Numbered from the stretch's first letter, positions 1 through 8,701 are shown. The stretch is 64,000 bases of DNA from Allolucifera butyrica (GCF_900476375.1 NZ_UPPP01000054.1:1-64000); one strand, 5' to 3'. Numbers and translations are program-made. Notes: generated by a model from the sequence alone, not told the origin.

Positions 1-297
1 TAACACCGGAAATATCGGAGAAATATCATTAGGATAATCCCATAAAGTCAGTTCCCCGCCATACTCAACGATGCCCATGGCTAAAATTAAAGTCAGTACG
101 GCATATAACATGATTTCGGGTAATCTTTTTTTATCGAGCAGTTTCCACCAGACAAGTATAAAGAATGTAAGCAAACCCAGTAGAATCCACCACTTGAAGT
201 GAAACAGGTCTTCATCCAGCCATTCGTTAATCCGAACGGAGGTTAGTATTTTTTGTATGTTAACATCAACCGACACACCTGAAACGGTAAATAACAT
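1..297 (-). CDS. CBO0543-like membrane protein, 3' end beyond window
   Basis: An open frame starts at an ATG (295-297 on the plus strand) after a GAAGGAGA ribosome binding site at 301-310 and runs off the left edge, giving 99 codons. The product begins MLFTVSGVSVDVN and has a hydrophobic helix rich in Trp and Leu at about residues 34-50 and a second at about 58-77, followed by a conserved-looking EYGGELTLWDYP segment. This arrangement resembles the CBO0543 family of small Firmicute integral membrane proteins, whose function is unknown. The family call is from memory of its sequence style. Confidence 0.6.
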   Translation of the reverse strand, partial: MLFTVSGVSVDVNIQKILTSVRINEWLDEDLFHFKWWILLGLLTFFILVWWKLLDKKRLPEIMLYAVLTLILAMGIVEYGGELTLWDYPNDISPIFPVL

Positions 298-399
298 AGT
301 TGTCTCCTTCAAGGGTTTGTAGCATAGTAAGGTTATTTTCACTCCATACTTTTGCCATTTAGGGGGTTTTCTATCCACGGCCCTGCCAGGCGAAGGGGG

Positions 400-1725
400 T
401 TACCATTCTCGTCCGGGATCATCCGCCATTAAGTTGACGGTACCTTGCGGATATAGAACGGAATACTGTTTCAGCGAAGGAGCCGCACTGCCATTGGCAG
501 GCTGCGAAAAAAACAGCAATAGTTTATAGTCTCGTCCGGCAGTATAACCGAGGGTTTCCTGGCCGTTAGATTTTGCATTATAGTTAGGACTTCCCAAAGT
601 TTCTTTTACCATAGAAAGGGATATATTTTTCAATCGGCTGTCTAATGATATTACTTCAAAAATTTGCGAGCCTTTATTATAGCCAAAAACTACATTATGT
701 TTTGAATAGGTGGCGTAAGTCCCTTTTGCCGCCGGTATCCAATTCGTTTTATCCGGTTTCCCCCATTTTTCTTCAACATCTTGGATTGTTGTAGTATTAG
801 CCGGAAATTCACAATTGATAACTTTTCCTTCCCGGGCTAATTCCGTACTGTTTAAAAGGAGTGCTATGGGGGCATCCTGTTGGTTTTCCCCATAGCCTAA
901 AAGCACCGACGAGACCTCGATTTGCTGGGTGGTCCATTTTTGATTCCTGTATTCCCAGATTGAATAGATATGGGCAACCGTATCGGCATTATATATTCCT
1001 GTCACCCGTTGCACGCCTTTAAGTTCGTATGTGCCGCCGGGGGTTACCTCGATAGAATCAAGCTCTTCCAGCGGGCTGACGGAAAGCTGCTGCTGGCGTA
1101 GCAGCTTTCCGCCGGTATTATAAATGTTTGCCTTAATATACATGTCCTTTTTGTTGCTTAAATCTATAATTGCTTTGCGTTTCGTTGAAGCCTCTGTGAG
1201 CTCGGCGCGAAACCCGTCTAGGAAACGGCCGGTTGCCACGATACCTTTGTTTTCGCTTTCGCCAAAAATTACTCTAGGTTCGCCAACAAATGTTACGATT
1301 CGGTGCTCAACATAACCGCCGCTACCGCCGCTCGGAATGGTAACGAATACGTCGGCAATTTTGTCACCGGTAAAATCACCCAAAAAAAGTTTGCTGTTGT
1401 ACCCTCCAACATTAGGTAACTTCACCGTAAGTACATTCCGGGTTGTTTTATCTTGAACTAAGATACTTATATCGTCGGCAAAATTGCTATCCATGCCAGG
1501 TTTCCTGCCAAGCAAAAAAATGTCTTTGGGCTTTTTATCGCCCGTAACATCACCGGTTTGCCGGTCTAGAATCACATAGCCTGCAGGTAAGACAGGACCA
1601 TAAAGCGACCCCGCGGGAGTTTGTCCATCACCGGAAGGAGCGGGAGTGGTTTTGCCCGGGCAACCGGCGGTGATTACCGGGATAAGTAGTAATGATAGTA
1701 CAAAGTACAATCTTTTATACTTCAA
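400..1725 (-). CDS. Exported lipoprotein with VCBS/FG-GAP-like repeats
   Basis: A 441-residue lipoprotein. The TTG start at 1723-1725 is preferred because GAGGTG (1734-1739) lies 8 bases upstream; it gives LKYKRLYFVLSLLL followed by a lipobox ending ITAGC, so the mature protein should be anchored at the membrane by a lipidated Cys. The N-terminal half contains acidic blocks GDVTGDKKPKDIFLL and GDFTGDKIADVFV, typical of calcium-binding VCBS/FG-GAP beta-propeller blades. The C-terminal third (CEFPANTTTIQDVEEKWGKP) resembles a small secreted domain also seen in Firmicute spore-associated lipoproteins. The role is unknown; it is the last of the leftmost minus-strand genes. Confidence 0.7.
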   Translation of the reverse strand: MKYKRLYFVLSLLLIPVITAGCPGKTTPAPSGDGQTPAGSLYGPVLPAGYVILDRQTGDVTGDKKPKDIFLLGRKPGMDSNFADDISILVQDKTTRNVLTVKLPNVGGYNSKLFLGDFTGDKIADVFVTIPSGGSGGYVEHRIVTFVGEPRVIFGESENKGIVATGRFLDGFRAELTEASTKRKAIIDLSNKKDMYIKANIYNTGGKLLRQQQLSVSPLEELDSIEVTPGGTYELKGVQRVTGIYNADTVAHIYSIWEYRNQKWTTQQIEVSSVLLGYGENQQDAPIALLLNSTELAREGKVINCEFPANTTTIQDVEEKWGKPDKTNWIPAAKGTYATYSKHNVVFGYNKGSQIFEVISLDSRLKNISLSMVKETLGSPNYNAKSNGQETLGYTAGRDYKLLLFFSQPANGSAAPSLKQYSVLYPQGTVNLMADDPGREW

Positions 1726-1893
1726 ATTAAAAACACCTCGGTTCAATGTTTGTATTTATAGTATTTATCCAAGGCTAACTATTTATTAGAGAATGGTCTG
1801 TTAATCTATTTAGTTTTATTTTGCAATAGGTACCGAAGTTTTTCATTTAACATAAGATATATAGGGGTTATTATTTAAAAAGGAGGAATTCAT

Positions 1894-2019
1894 ATGGGCT
1901 TCGATGGATTTGGTCGCGGTGGTGGCATAATTATTATAATAATTATTCTGCTGCTATTTTTCTGCTGCTTCGACAACAATAGTTTTTCCTCAAGCTCAAG
2001 TAGCTGCTCAATTTGCTAA
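1894..2019 (+). CDS. YjcZ-like 41-aa hydrophobic sporulation-type peptide
   Basis: Short gene with a strong AGGAGG (1881-1886) seven bases before ATG. The peptide starts MGFDGFGRGGG, continues with a run of Ile and Leu forming one membrane helix, and ends in Cys, Asn and a Ser-rich tail (SFSSSSSSCSIC). This Gly-rich head plus Ile/Leu helix is the pattern of YjcZ/small spore-coat-associated peptides of Firmicutes. A clear paralogue with the same design lies at 55995-56108 on the other strand. A factor-independent terminator follows at 2063-2094. Confidence 0.7.
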   Translation: MGFDGFGRGGGIIIIIIILLLFFCCFDNNSFSSSSSSCSIC

Positions 2020-2062
2020 TCCGTTAATAGACTTTCCTTTAGTATCCCAATCTTCTTTTAAG

Positions 2063-2094
2063 ATGCCCTTTATCTTTGTAAAGGGCATTTTTTA
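2063..2094 (+). terminator. Rho-independent terminator
   Basis: Ten-bp perfect stem ATGCCCTTTA/TAAAGGGCAT (2063-2072 with 2079-2088), six-base loop, then six T in a row. It ends the YjcZ-like gene. Confidence 0.85.
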
Positions 2095-2105
2095 TGGGGC
2101 GAGCC

Positions 2106-2130
2106 TGCAAAAAGCGCACTGCTTTTTGCA
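2106..2130. repeat. Perfect 10-bp hairpin in the dedA leader
   Basis: TGCAAAAAGC (2106-2115) and GCTTTTTGCA (2121-2130) form a perfect stem with loop GCACT. There is no following T-run, so it is not an obvious terminator; it lies about 60 bases upstream of the DedA start. Confidence 0.5.
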
Positions 2131-2193
2131 TACGATATTTTACCCTGTGGGAAACTAAAGTGTCCAGTTCATGTACGCTAGGGAGGGAGCATT

Positions 2194-2793
2194 TTGTCTG
2201 AAAGGGTTCTTGAAATTTTGAGCAGCCTGGGATTGCCAGGATTGTTTGCAGGCGTTTTTTTAGAAGCAATCGGATTGCCATTTCCGGGCAGCGTGTTGGT
2301 AGCTCTGGCAGGATTCTTGTCAAAGCAGGGGCAGTTTAATATTATTATAGCCTGGTCCGTATCTTTGCTGGGCTACTTGCTGGGTTCAATCTCCGCCTTT
2401 ATGATAGGATGTAAAATTGGAGAACCCTTTATAGAGAAATGGGGTAGATATATTAAATTAACTCCGGAACGGATTGACAAGGCGCAGGAACTTTTGCGGA
2501 AATCGACTCCGGCTTATGTTATCGGTGGGCGTTTCCTGCCGACAGTAGGTAATATTACCCCATACATAGCCGGCATCAGCGGTATTTCCATAGTTAAATT
2601 TCTTATTTACGACATGATACACGCCGTTTTCTGGCTAACAGCTTTTTTAAGTATAGGGGCTGTACTGGGCAGTGAATGGCATCGGATGATAAATAACCCG
2701 TGGTTTAAGTGGGTTGCTATTGGAAGTGGCTTACTGATATTCATTTATGTGTTTAAGGAATACCTTCCCGAACGAGGTAAAAATAGAATATAA
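2194..2793 (+). CDS. DedA-family membrane protein
   Basis: A 199-residue integral membrane protein with a TTG start placed by GGGAGG at 2181-2186. DedA signatures are visible: E25-AIGLPFPG near residue 30, the central GRFLPTVGNITPYIAGISG segment (about 112-131) matching the family F-R-x-x-P-x-x-R/G-x-x-x-x-x-x-AG motif, and several hydrophobic helices. DedA proteins act in lipid carrier recycling or proton-dependent membrane homeostasis; some members flip undecaprenyl phosphate. The exact substrate of this one cannot be read from sequence. The gene is monocistronic. Confidence 0.88.
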   Translation: MSERVLEILSSLGLPGLFAGVFLEAIGLPFPGSVLVALAGFLSKQGQFNIIIAWSVSLLGYLLGSISAFMIGCKIGEPFIEKWGRYIKLTPERIDKAQELLRKSTPAYVIGGRFLPTVGNITPYIAGISGISIVKFLIYDMIHAVFWLTAFLSIGAVLGSEWHRMINNPWFKWVAIGSGLLIFIYVFKEYLPERGKNRI

Positions 2794-2936
2794 ATTTTAT
2801 AATAGAAAGTTATGTAAGGCTGGTCTTATGGTTATTCAGTATCCGTGGCTACCGACCTTTTTTATGTGATGTAGTACAATCAATTTTAGGAAGAGGCATA
2901 CGGGTTATAAGCCATTGCCGGAAAGGGGGGCGGGCC

Positions 2937-3158
2937 ATGAAGATCTGGGATTGGTTTTGCCGCTTGGGGACGAAAGATGAAAAAGAAATGAATTCGGAAT
3001 TTTGGCGTCGAAAGAGGGTCCAAACTTCTGGCAGCGCCAATACAGAAGCGGCGGATGGGACGGAAATGTTCTGCACCAGAATGTGTGGCGGCCGTTGCCA
3101 GTGCGGCAGTACGGTGAGAGGGATCCATTGCATTTGGTCTTATTACCGCAAAATGTAA
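2937..3158 (+). CDS. Possible small Cys-containing protein
   Basis: A 73-codon frame with a purine-rich GGAAAGGGGGGCGGG before its ATG. It encodes charged and Trp-rich sequence (MKIWDWFCRLGTKDEKEMNSEFWRRKR) and four Cys in CTRMCGGRCQC. No family is recognised and overlapping minus-strand frames are equally open, so it may not be a gene. If it is not real, 2794-3298 is a gene-free stretch with nothing else recognisable. Confidence 0.35.
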   Translation: MKIWDWFCRLGTKDEKEMNSEFWRRKRVQTSGSANTEAADGTEMFCTRMCGGRCQCGSTVRGIHCIWSYYRKM

Positions 3159-3298
3159 GACCCTTTAGGTTGTTCTGAAACGATATGTTGTGATGTTTGG
3201 TGAAAATATATACCATATATTGTGCATTCGGGGAAGGAATTTAACTTTTCATAAAGAAATTAATAAAATAGATTGCAAAATGGAGGATGATCTTAATC

Positions 3299-3607
3299 AT
3301 GATGATGGATGATGTACTGGTTGAATCTGCGGGAGGGTTATCCCAAGAAGAAATAAGATATTATGCTGCGGAAGAGATTGGCCGCTGGCGGAGTGAAGGG
3401 AAAGTACTGAACCGGGTGATGCTAACGTTAGACGGTAATGAAGTTGTTATCAAGACCTTCGAAAAATCACCAATATCGAGAGTTCGGCGTATCACCGGTT
3501 ATTTGAGCAACATGAATAACTTCAACGATGCCAAGAAAGCTGAGCTGCATGATAGGTACAAGCATATGAGTGCAAGCCGGCGGGCAATACGGGAATATGC
3601 TGAATAA
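3299..3607 (+). CDS. Hypothetical protein, 102 aa
   Basis: The start is set at the first ATG of an ATGATGATG run because GGAGG (3282-3286) overlaps the more upstream ATG at 3287. The soluble, charged product (MMMDDVLVESAGGLSQEEIRYYAAEEIGRWRSEGK) has an N-terminal helix and a mixed C-terminus, without signal peptide or membrane helix. No family is recognised. Good coding character and a proper ribosome binding site make it likely to be real. Confidence 0.6.
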   Translation: MMMDDVLVESAGGLSQEEIRYYAAEEIGRWRSEGKVLNRVMLTLDGNEVVIKTFEKSPISRVRRITGYLSNMNNFNDAKKAELHDRYKHMSASRRAIREYAE

Positions 3608-3708
3608 GTAAAAGCAGCGGGAATAGAGTAGTTTTCGAGTCTTTTTTTATGCAACCGGCTGTTCTAATGAAATAATAAACGAAAAGGCTGCTAGAAAGCA
3701 GGGGATTT

Positions 3709-3867
3709 ATGCACGACCGGAAAAAATTGTGGCGGGAAATAGAACAGTTGCAAGAAAAACTTCACGAAATTGTTAGCAAAAAAGGGATTAATTCACCCGA
3801 TGCAATGCGGGTCAGTCAAGAATTCAGGAATAAGATGAAAGAGTATAATGAATTAAAAATGATGTGA
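3709..3867 (+). CDS. Spo0E-like aspartyl-phosphate phosphatase
   Basis: A 52-residue protein, MHDRKKLWREIEQLQEK onward, that fits the Spo0E family: helix with L-x-x-x-I-E-x-L-x-x-x-L, a loop containing G-I-N-S-P, then SQEFRNKMKEYNEL, matching the SQELD-x-L-I-x-x-Y signature of the second helix. Family members dephosphorylate Spo0A~P and delay sporulation. The usual SQELD Asp is replaced by Arg here (SQEFR), so phosphatase activity is not certain. An AGGGGA ribosome binding site precedes ATG and a terminator follows at once. Confidence 0.75.
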   Translation: MHDRKKLWREIEQLQEKLHEIVSKKGINSPDAMRVSQEFRNKMKEYNELKMM

Positions 3868-3887
3868 GCCGTGAGGCTCTTTTTTTT
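3866..3887 (+). terminator. Rho-independent terminator
   Basis: GAGCC/GGCTC stem (3866-3870 with 3875-3879) with loop GTGA and eight T. The stem begins inside the stop codon of the Spo0E-like gene. Confidence 0.8.
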
Positions 3888-3965
3888 ATTCCGCATTCAT
3901 AAGAATTAACATAACATTTGTAATATGCATAAGATATAACAAATACAGATAAGGAGGTTAGCGTA

Positions 3966-4172
3966 ATGGGATATGGCTGTTATAAGCCGTGCATGCCGAA
4001 ATGTCACAGAAGATGTGTAGGAGAAATGATCGAGAAATATCGCGTATACGAAACATGCTGCTATAACGTAGTTAAAGTATGTCAGCGGTGCGGCTGCGAG
4101 TACGAGCATCGTTTTCATCCGGTGTGTCCCCGTTGTGGTGGGATGGATATGTACGACGATCCTGATATGTAG
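3966..4172 (+). CDS. Cys-rich zinc-ribbon-like small protein
   Basis: A 68-residue protein preceded by AAGGAGG. It contains ten Cys, including CYKPCMPKCHRRC near the N-terminus and CQRCGCEYEH-x3-PVCPRCGG near the C-terminus. The second part is two CxxC knuckles spaced like a zinc ribbon; the first resembles Cys-rich spore coat peptides. It could bind metal or be disulfide-linked in the coat. No named family is assigned. A terminator follows at 4198-4220. Confidence 0.7.
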   Translation: MGYGCYKPCMPKCHRRCVGEMIEKYRVYETCCYNVVKVCQRCGCEYEHRFHPVCPRCGGMDMYDDPDM

Positions 4173-4197
4173 ATGCAGGACTGAATTTCCAAACAAA

Positions 4198-4220
4198 GGC
4201 GCCCGGTTGGGCGTCTTTTA
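4198..4220 (+). terminator. Rho-independent terminator
   Basis: GGCGCCC/GGGCGTC stem (4198-4204 with 4209-4215, one G-T pair), loop GGTT, then TTTT. Confidence 0.75.
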
Positions 4221-4361
4221 CTTATTGTCTTGGAAAAATAGAGTCTCCGTTTTTATCCAAGTATTAAATATTTGACAAAGTTTTCTCTGATTTTTATAAT
4301 TATACTCAGTGGGAAACGGTAAAAGAATCCTGACTACTTTCTTGCAGATTCAGAAATTATA

Positions 4362-4412
4362 ACTTTTCGGGTTTAGTTTCACTAAAGAATTATATGTTAA
4401 TATCCGAAAAGT
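4362..4412. repeat. Dispersed inverted repeat, family C copy 1
   Basis: ACTTTTCGG at 4362-4370 and its reverse complement CCGAAAAGT at 4404-4412 bracket 33 bases. The same arms, with the shared leading 13-mer TATAACTTTTCGG, occur at 54129-54180. The stretch 4221-4550 otherwise holds only the gntR promoter region. Confidence 0.6.
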
Positions 4413-4429
4413 CCCATGATTTCCTTCTG

Positions 4430-4470
4430 TTGTAAAACGCTTCGTGTTTTTCTTAGTATACCGGTATTCC
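4430..4470 (+). promoter_or_regulatory. gntR promoter with overlapping GntR operator
   Basis: TTGTAA (4430-4435), an 18-base spacer and TAGTAT (4454-4459) form a plausible -35/-10 pair. GTATACCGGTATTCC at 4456-4470 overlaps the -10 box and matches 13 of 15 positions of GTATACTGGTATACC found before the downstream carrier gene. This suggests autorepression by the GntR protein. Confidence 0.6.
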
Positions 4471-4550
4471 GACTGATGGGCTGACGAAAATACTAAGATA
4501 TTGAGGCTGAGCAGGCTTGTTTGCTGACGACGGCATAAGGGGGTGTACGG

Positions 4551-5282
4551 ATGAATAATTTTTTTGTCGAAAAACCGTTAAATAAATTTGCTGAAGATTC
4601 GTCTGACGCTCTTTATGCGCAAATTGTAAGCCGCATTCAGCAGCTTATGCGCGAGGGTCATTTAAAAGAGGGGGATAAACTGCCCTCAGAGAGGGAATTG
4701 GCGGAGATGTTTGCTGTCAGCCGTGTGCCGGTAAGAGAAGCGCTAAAAGTTTTGGAATTTTTGGGCGCTATTCAGTACATACGCGGCCAGGGAGTATTTG
4801 TAAAAAAAATTGAACTGAAACGTATTTTGCATACCCTTGATTTTCTTATGACCGACCCGGCAGATCAACTGATGAACTTGTTTGAAGCGCGGGAGGCTTT
4901 TGAACTTCAGGCTGTCCGATTCGCTGCACAGCGGAGGACGGAAGCGGATATTGAAGCCATACAGCAGGCCTTGCTGGAAATGGAATTTTTAATTTCTAAC
5001 GGGAAACCGGTTTGTGAAGTGTCAACCAAATTTCACACGGCGATTATTGCGGCTGCTCACAACGAAATTATAAGCGAGGTCAATGAATTCTTATCCGATT
5101 TGCTGACTTATTCGCGGCAAAAGTCATTAAGCGATTTTAGCAGACACCCAACCTCTTTACGGTATCACCAGCTTATTTTACAGCATATTATTGCCAAAGA
5201 TGCCCAGGCAGCAGTTGCTGTTATGCAAGAACATTTAAACAATGCTAAGCTTGCCATTCAAAACATGATGCATGCTGAGTAA
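4551..5282 (+). CDS. GntR/FadR-family (FCD) transcriptional regulator
   Basis: A 243-residue regulator. Residues about 20-88 are a winged helix-turn-helix with the GntR signature (LPSERELAEMFAVSRVPVREALKVLEFLGAI, then GQGVFV). Residues about 100-230 are an all-helical FCD effector domain with the conserved Arg/Glu helix (FEAREAFELQAVRFAA) and His residues (FHTAIIAAAHN, YHQLILQHI) that usually hold a metal and a carboxylate ligand. Such regulators respond to organic acids or amino-acid derivatives. The matching operators at 4456-4470 and 5359-5400 make it the likely local repressor of the operon that follows. Confidence 0.9.
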   Translation: MNNFFVEKPLNKFAEDSSDALYAQIVSRIQQLMREGHLKEGDKLPSERELAEMFAVSRVPVREALKVLEFLGAIQYIRGQGVFVKKIELKRILHTLDFLMTDPADQLMNLFEAREAFELQAVRFAAQRRTEADIEAIQQALLEMEFLISNGKPVCEVSTKFHTAIIAAAHNEIISEVNEFLSDLLTYSRQKSLSDFSRHPTSLRYHQLILQHIIAKDAQAAVAVMQEHLNNAKLAIQNMMHAE

Positions 5283-5358
5283 TATAATTTGCCATGTTGC
5301 TGGATAGTTAAAAATCCAGCTATTTTAACTCATTTCATAAGGAAGAAATGTATTGCAC

Positions 5359-5400
5359 CTGGTATACCAGCATGCCACTTTTGGTATACTGGTATACCAG
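5359..5400. promoter_or_regulatory. Paired GntR operators upstream of the dcuC-like operon
   Basis: CTGGTATACCAG, a perfect 12-bp palindrome, occurs at 5359-5370 and again at 5389-5400, exactly 30 bp apart, with an extra TGGTATAC half at 5382-5389. The segment GTATACTGGTATACC (5384-5398) is the same motif as at the gntR promoter. The three-helical-turn spacing suggests cooperative dimer binding. Confidence 0.75.
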
Positions 5401-5529
5401 AAACCGAAAGATTGATTAAAACAATTTGGTGAAATTCAAAAGCCAATTGAACATAGATGAGTGAAGCGGTTCTAATATGATGGGCAGCATTTAAAATTGT
5501 CACATTAAAAATTTCAACGGAGGGATACC

Positions 5530-6888
5530 ATGGGGATTTTTATTACGATGTTAGTAGTTGCCTGGGTTATTTACATGATTGTAAAAAAATACTATCCGCA
5601 AGCTGTTCTTTTGACTGCCGGTATCATTTTGCTTCTTGCTACCTATTTTTTGGGCACGAATCCGGTCCTGCCCGCTAAAGAATCTTCCGGTTCCGCATTA
5701 CTGGATATTTTTCATACAATTGAGGTATTGCTAAGTTCCCGTGTTGCCGGTCTGGGCCTGACGATTATGTCAATTGCCGGTTTTGCCAAATATATGGAAT
5801 ATATCGGAGCCAGTAAAGCGTTGTTTGCTGTGGTGGCCTCTCCGGTCAAACGGATTAAATCACCCTATTTGCTTCTGGTGCTTAGTTTTTTTGTGAGCCA
5901 GATTTTAGTATTATTTATCCCTAGTCATGCCGGATTGGCCTTACTGCTTATGGTTACAATGTATCCGGTTCTCATAAGGGCGGGCGTTAGCAAGTTATCC
6001 GCTCTTGGCGTAATTGGGTGTGCACAATATATGGATGTTGGTCCTGGTTCGGGCAATGAAATTCTGGCAGCCCATATCTGCAATATAAATCCGGCTGTAT
6101 TTTTTGTTGAATATCAATTGCCGATTTTTGCCACAACCACATTGATCCTTGGCGGTGTGCACTATTTGGTACAAAAATGGTGGGATAAAAAGGAAGGCTT
6201 TACCGGCTATGATAATTCTGTTGAACTGATTAAAGAAGATGAAAGCCGTCCCCCTTTGATCTATGCTATTCTTCCGATTATCCCAATGATCTTTATTCTG
6301 GGTTTTAGTCCCATTTTCAAAAGCAAAATCCGGATGGACGTTGTTACGGCAATGTTTTTAAGCACTTTTATCAGTATGATGTTTGAATATATAAGGACAA
6401 AGGACTTTCGCTCCACTTTACAAAGTTTAAAATATTTATATGAAGGTATGGGAAATAGTTTTGCGACGGTTGTCAGCTTGATCGTGGCCGGTGAAGTATT
6501 TGCCGCCGGATTAATGAAGATCGGTGCGGTCGATGTTATGACTGCGGGTGTACAAAATCTGGGGCTGGGCATCAAAGCTTTAATTATTCTTTTTTGTATC
6601 GTAATTGCCTGCTGCGCTTTTTTGATGGGGTCAGGCAATGCCGCCTTCTTTTCTTTCGCGGCCCTTGCACCTAAAATCGCATCAGCATTAAACATTGAGG
6701 TTGTTACTCTGTTACTGCCCATGCAAATTATGACCAGCTTCGGTCGCGTTGTGTCGCCAATTACCGCAGCCATTGTCGCGATTGCCGGGGTAGCCGGTGT
6801 ATCACCGGTTCAGGTGGTAAAACGGACGGCAATTCCTATGGGGGTAGCTGCCCTCGTAAATGTAGCGTTTATATTAGCAAAATCATAG
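5530..6888 (+). CDS. DcuC-family anaerobic C4-dicarboxylate carrier
   Basis: A 452-residue protein of about 12 membrane segments starting MGIFITMLVVAWVIYMIVKK. The overall length, the SRVAGLGLTIMSIAGFAKYMEYIGA region, the re-entrant GPGSGNEILAAH motif (about 176-187) and the C-terminal GSGNAAFFSFAALAP motif fit the DcuC/YfcC-type ion-transporter families. DcuC members exchange or export succinate and related dicarboxylates; substrates of distant members include amino acids. An AACGGAGGG ribosome binding site precedes ATG. Position after the GntR operators and before a C-S lyase suggests import of an amino-acid-like substrate for that enzyme. Confidence 0.82.
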   Translation: MGIFITMLVVAWVIYMIVKKYYPQAVLLTAGIILLLATYFLGTNPVLPAKESSGSALLDIFHTIEVLLSSRVAGLGLTIMSIAGFAKYMEYIGASKALFAVVASPVKRIKSPYLLLVLSFFVSQILVLFIPSHAGLALLLMVTMYPVLIRAGVSKLSALGVIGCAQYMDVGPGSGNEILAAHICNINPAVFFVEYQLPIFATTTLILGGVHYLVQKWWDKKEGFTGYDNSVELIKEDESRPPLIYAILPIIPMIFILGFSPIFKSKIRMDVVTAMFLSTFISMMFEYIRTKDFRSTLQSLKYLYEGMGNSFATVVSLIVAGEVFAAGLMKIGAVDVMTAGVQNLGLGIKALIILFCIVIACCAFLMGSGNAAFFSFAALAPKIASALNIEVVTLLLPMQIMTSFGRVVSPITAAIVAIAGVAGVSPVQVVKRTAIPMGVAALVNVAFILAKS

Positions 6889-6903
6889 AGGAGATGGTTT
6901 GTT

Positions 6904-7497
6904 TTGAAATGTGCAAAATGTACTCACAAAAAGTGTTACTTAGAAGGCCAAAACTGCACCCGGATGGATCTTGCCGAGGTCAAGGAAGCCTATGTGGACG
7001 GGCGTCTCAAGATTATGAAAGCGGCTGCCTGTACGGAAGGCCGTTTTTATAACAATCTTACCCGCCTGGAGGAGACGGTTGAATTTTGCAAATTGATGGG
7101 ATACCGGAAAATTGGCATAGCCTTTTGCATTGGTCTTAGCCAGGAAGTCAAATTAATTGAAGAATATTTTGCTAAATTTTTAACAGTCGATTCGGTCTGC
7201 TGCAAGGTCTGCGGGATTGCCAAGGATAATCTGGAATTGGAGCAAGTAAAAGAAGGGGTGCGGGAGACGATGTGCAATCCCTTAATGCAAGCTAAAATCC
7301 TTATGGCCCAGGAGGTTGAATTCTGTGTGACCGTCGGTTTGTGTGTGGGACATGACGCTTTGTTTACCGGCGCCTGCACGGTTCCTGTATCTTGTTTGGT
7401 TGCCAAGGACCGGGTACTCGCCCATAATCCGTTAGGGGCAGTATACTCCCGCTACTGGCGTAAGAAGTTAGGGATTCATCCCAGTGATCAAGTGTAA
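6904..7497 (+). CDS. DUF1847 metal-binding protein
   Basis: A 197-residue cytoplasmic protein starting with TTG, 15 bases after the carrier gene and preceded by GAGGAGATGG. Four Cys lie near the N-terminus (residues 3, 6, 11 and 18), followed by a conserved core including CTEGRFYNNLTRLEE, FCIGLSQEVK, CCKVCGIAKD and GLCVGHDALF. This is the DUF1847 family, predicted to bind a metal or an Fe-S cluster and often found beside anaerobic metabolism genes; its reaction is unknown. Co-transcription with MalY and RidA suggests a role in sulfur or amino-acid breakdown. Confidence 0.85.
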   Translation: MKCAKCTHKKCYLEGQNCTRMDLAEVKEAYVDGRLKIMKAAACTEGRFYNNLTRLEETVEFCKLMGYRKIGIAFCIGLSQEVKLIEEYFAKFLTVDSVCCKVCGIAKDNLELEQVKEGVRETMCNPLMQAKILMAQEVEFCVTVGLCVGHDALFTGACTVPVSCLVAKDRVLAHNPLGAVYSRYWRKKLGIHPSDQV

Positions 7498-7534
7498 GCA
7501 TCCTTGTGTAATTTATAAAATGGAGGAGGTCGCA

Positions 7535-8701
7535 ATGATGAAGCATGATTTTGACGAACTTGTCAATCGTAGAGGAACGGAATGTAAAAAGTGGGATACC
7601 TATACTGAAGATGTGCTGCCGATGTGGATTGCCGATACGGACTTCAAATGTCCCCAGCCGGTTATTGACGCAATGGTTAAAAGAGCGGAACATGGTATTT
7701 ACGGTTATCCGGTGAATTGTAAAGCCTTTGAGCAGTCTGTTGTTAACTGGCAGAAAAAAAGATTTGGCTGGGACGTTGACCTTGACTGGGTGGAATATAC
7801 GCCGGCAGTCATACCGGCTATTGTATATGCAATGCGGGCTTTTACGAATCCAGGAGACAACATCGTGATTCAAATGCCGGCTTACCATCCTTTTCATGAT
7901 ATCATTCCCAACAATGGCCGGCATATTCTGGGAAATAACCTTATTTTAAAAGCAGATGGCAGCTATGAAGTAGATTTTGAAGATTTGGAGAAACTGCTTA
8001 GCCAAAAAAGAACCACCATGTTTTTATTATGCAATCCGCATAATCCGGTGGGAAAATGTTTTACCAGGGAAGAATTAACGAGAATTTCCGAACTTTGTTT
8101 GAAACATAATGTATTTGTTGTAGCCGATGAAATTCACTCCGACATTGTTTATAAAGGCTATAAACATATTCCTTTTGGCAGCCTTTCCCGGCAGGCCGCC
8201 GACAACTGCGTGGTTTGCGTGAATCCGAGCAAAACCTTTAATATTGCCGGCGTAAGAACCGGGGCCGTAATTGTTCCCAACCGGAATAAGCACGATCTTT
8301 TTTATGCGCCGCTGGAAGATAATAAAGCCTACGGCAGAACCGTCTTTGGCACATTGCCGGTGGAAGTTTCCTATAACCAATGTGATTACTATGCAGATCA
8401 ATTATTGGAGTATTTAGAAGGAAATCTTAGCTATCTGGAGAATTCTCTTTCGGCCAGAATTCCTAAAATCAAAGTAGGTAAAACGCAAGCGACCTATCTT
8501 ATCTGGCTGAACTGCAAGGCGCTGAATATGGCACCGCAAGAGCTGCAAAGCTTTTTCCTGGAAAAGGCGAAAGTAGCCATGAATGAAGGTTCAACCTTTG
8601 GACCCGGCGGAGCCGGCTTTATGCGGATGAATATTGCGTGTCCCCGGTCCCGGCTGGCAGAAGCCTTAGCAAGAATCGAAACAGCAATTAATAATTTATA
8701 A
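7535..8701 (+). CDS. MalY/PatB-type PLP-dependent C-S lyase
   Basis: A 388-residue fold-type I PLP enzyme. The ATG at 7535 is chosen because GGAGGAGG (7522-7529) lies just before it. Seen features: the PMWIADTDF start typical of MalY/PatB, the CNPHNPVGK aminotransferase signature, [10 protein letters not shown], and the Schiff-base Lys in [10 protein letters not shown] (about K233). Family members cleave cystathionine, cysteine or other S-conjugates to a thiol, ammonia and pyruvate through 2-aminoacrylate. It lies between DUF1847 and ridA in an operon. An aminotransferase activity cannot be excluded. Confidence 0.9.
   Translation: MMKHDFDELVNRRGTECKKWDTYTEDVLPMWIADTDFKCPQPVIDAMVKRAEHGIYGYPVNCKAFEQSVVNWQKKRFGWDVDLDWVEYTPAVIPAIVYAMRAFTNPGDNIVIQMPAYHPFHDIIPNNGRHILGNNLILKADGSYEVDFEDLEKLLSQKRTTMFLLCNPHNPVGKCFTREELTRISELCLKHNVFVVADEIHSDIVYKGYKHIPFGSLSRQAADNCVVCVNPSKTFNIAGVRTGAVIVPNRNKHDLFYAPLEDNKAYGRTVFGTLPVEVSYNQCDYYADQLLEYLEGNLSYLENSLSARIPKIKVGKTQATYLIWLNCKALNMAPQELQSFFLEKAKVAMNEGSTFGPGGAGFMRMNIACPRSRLAEALARIETAINNL

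Noticed and set aside
2039..3216. Several minus-strand frames of 80-103 codons
   Set aside because: They overlap the DedA gene start or each other, and none has a ribosome binding site or domain.
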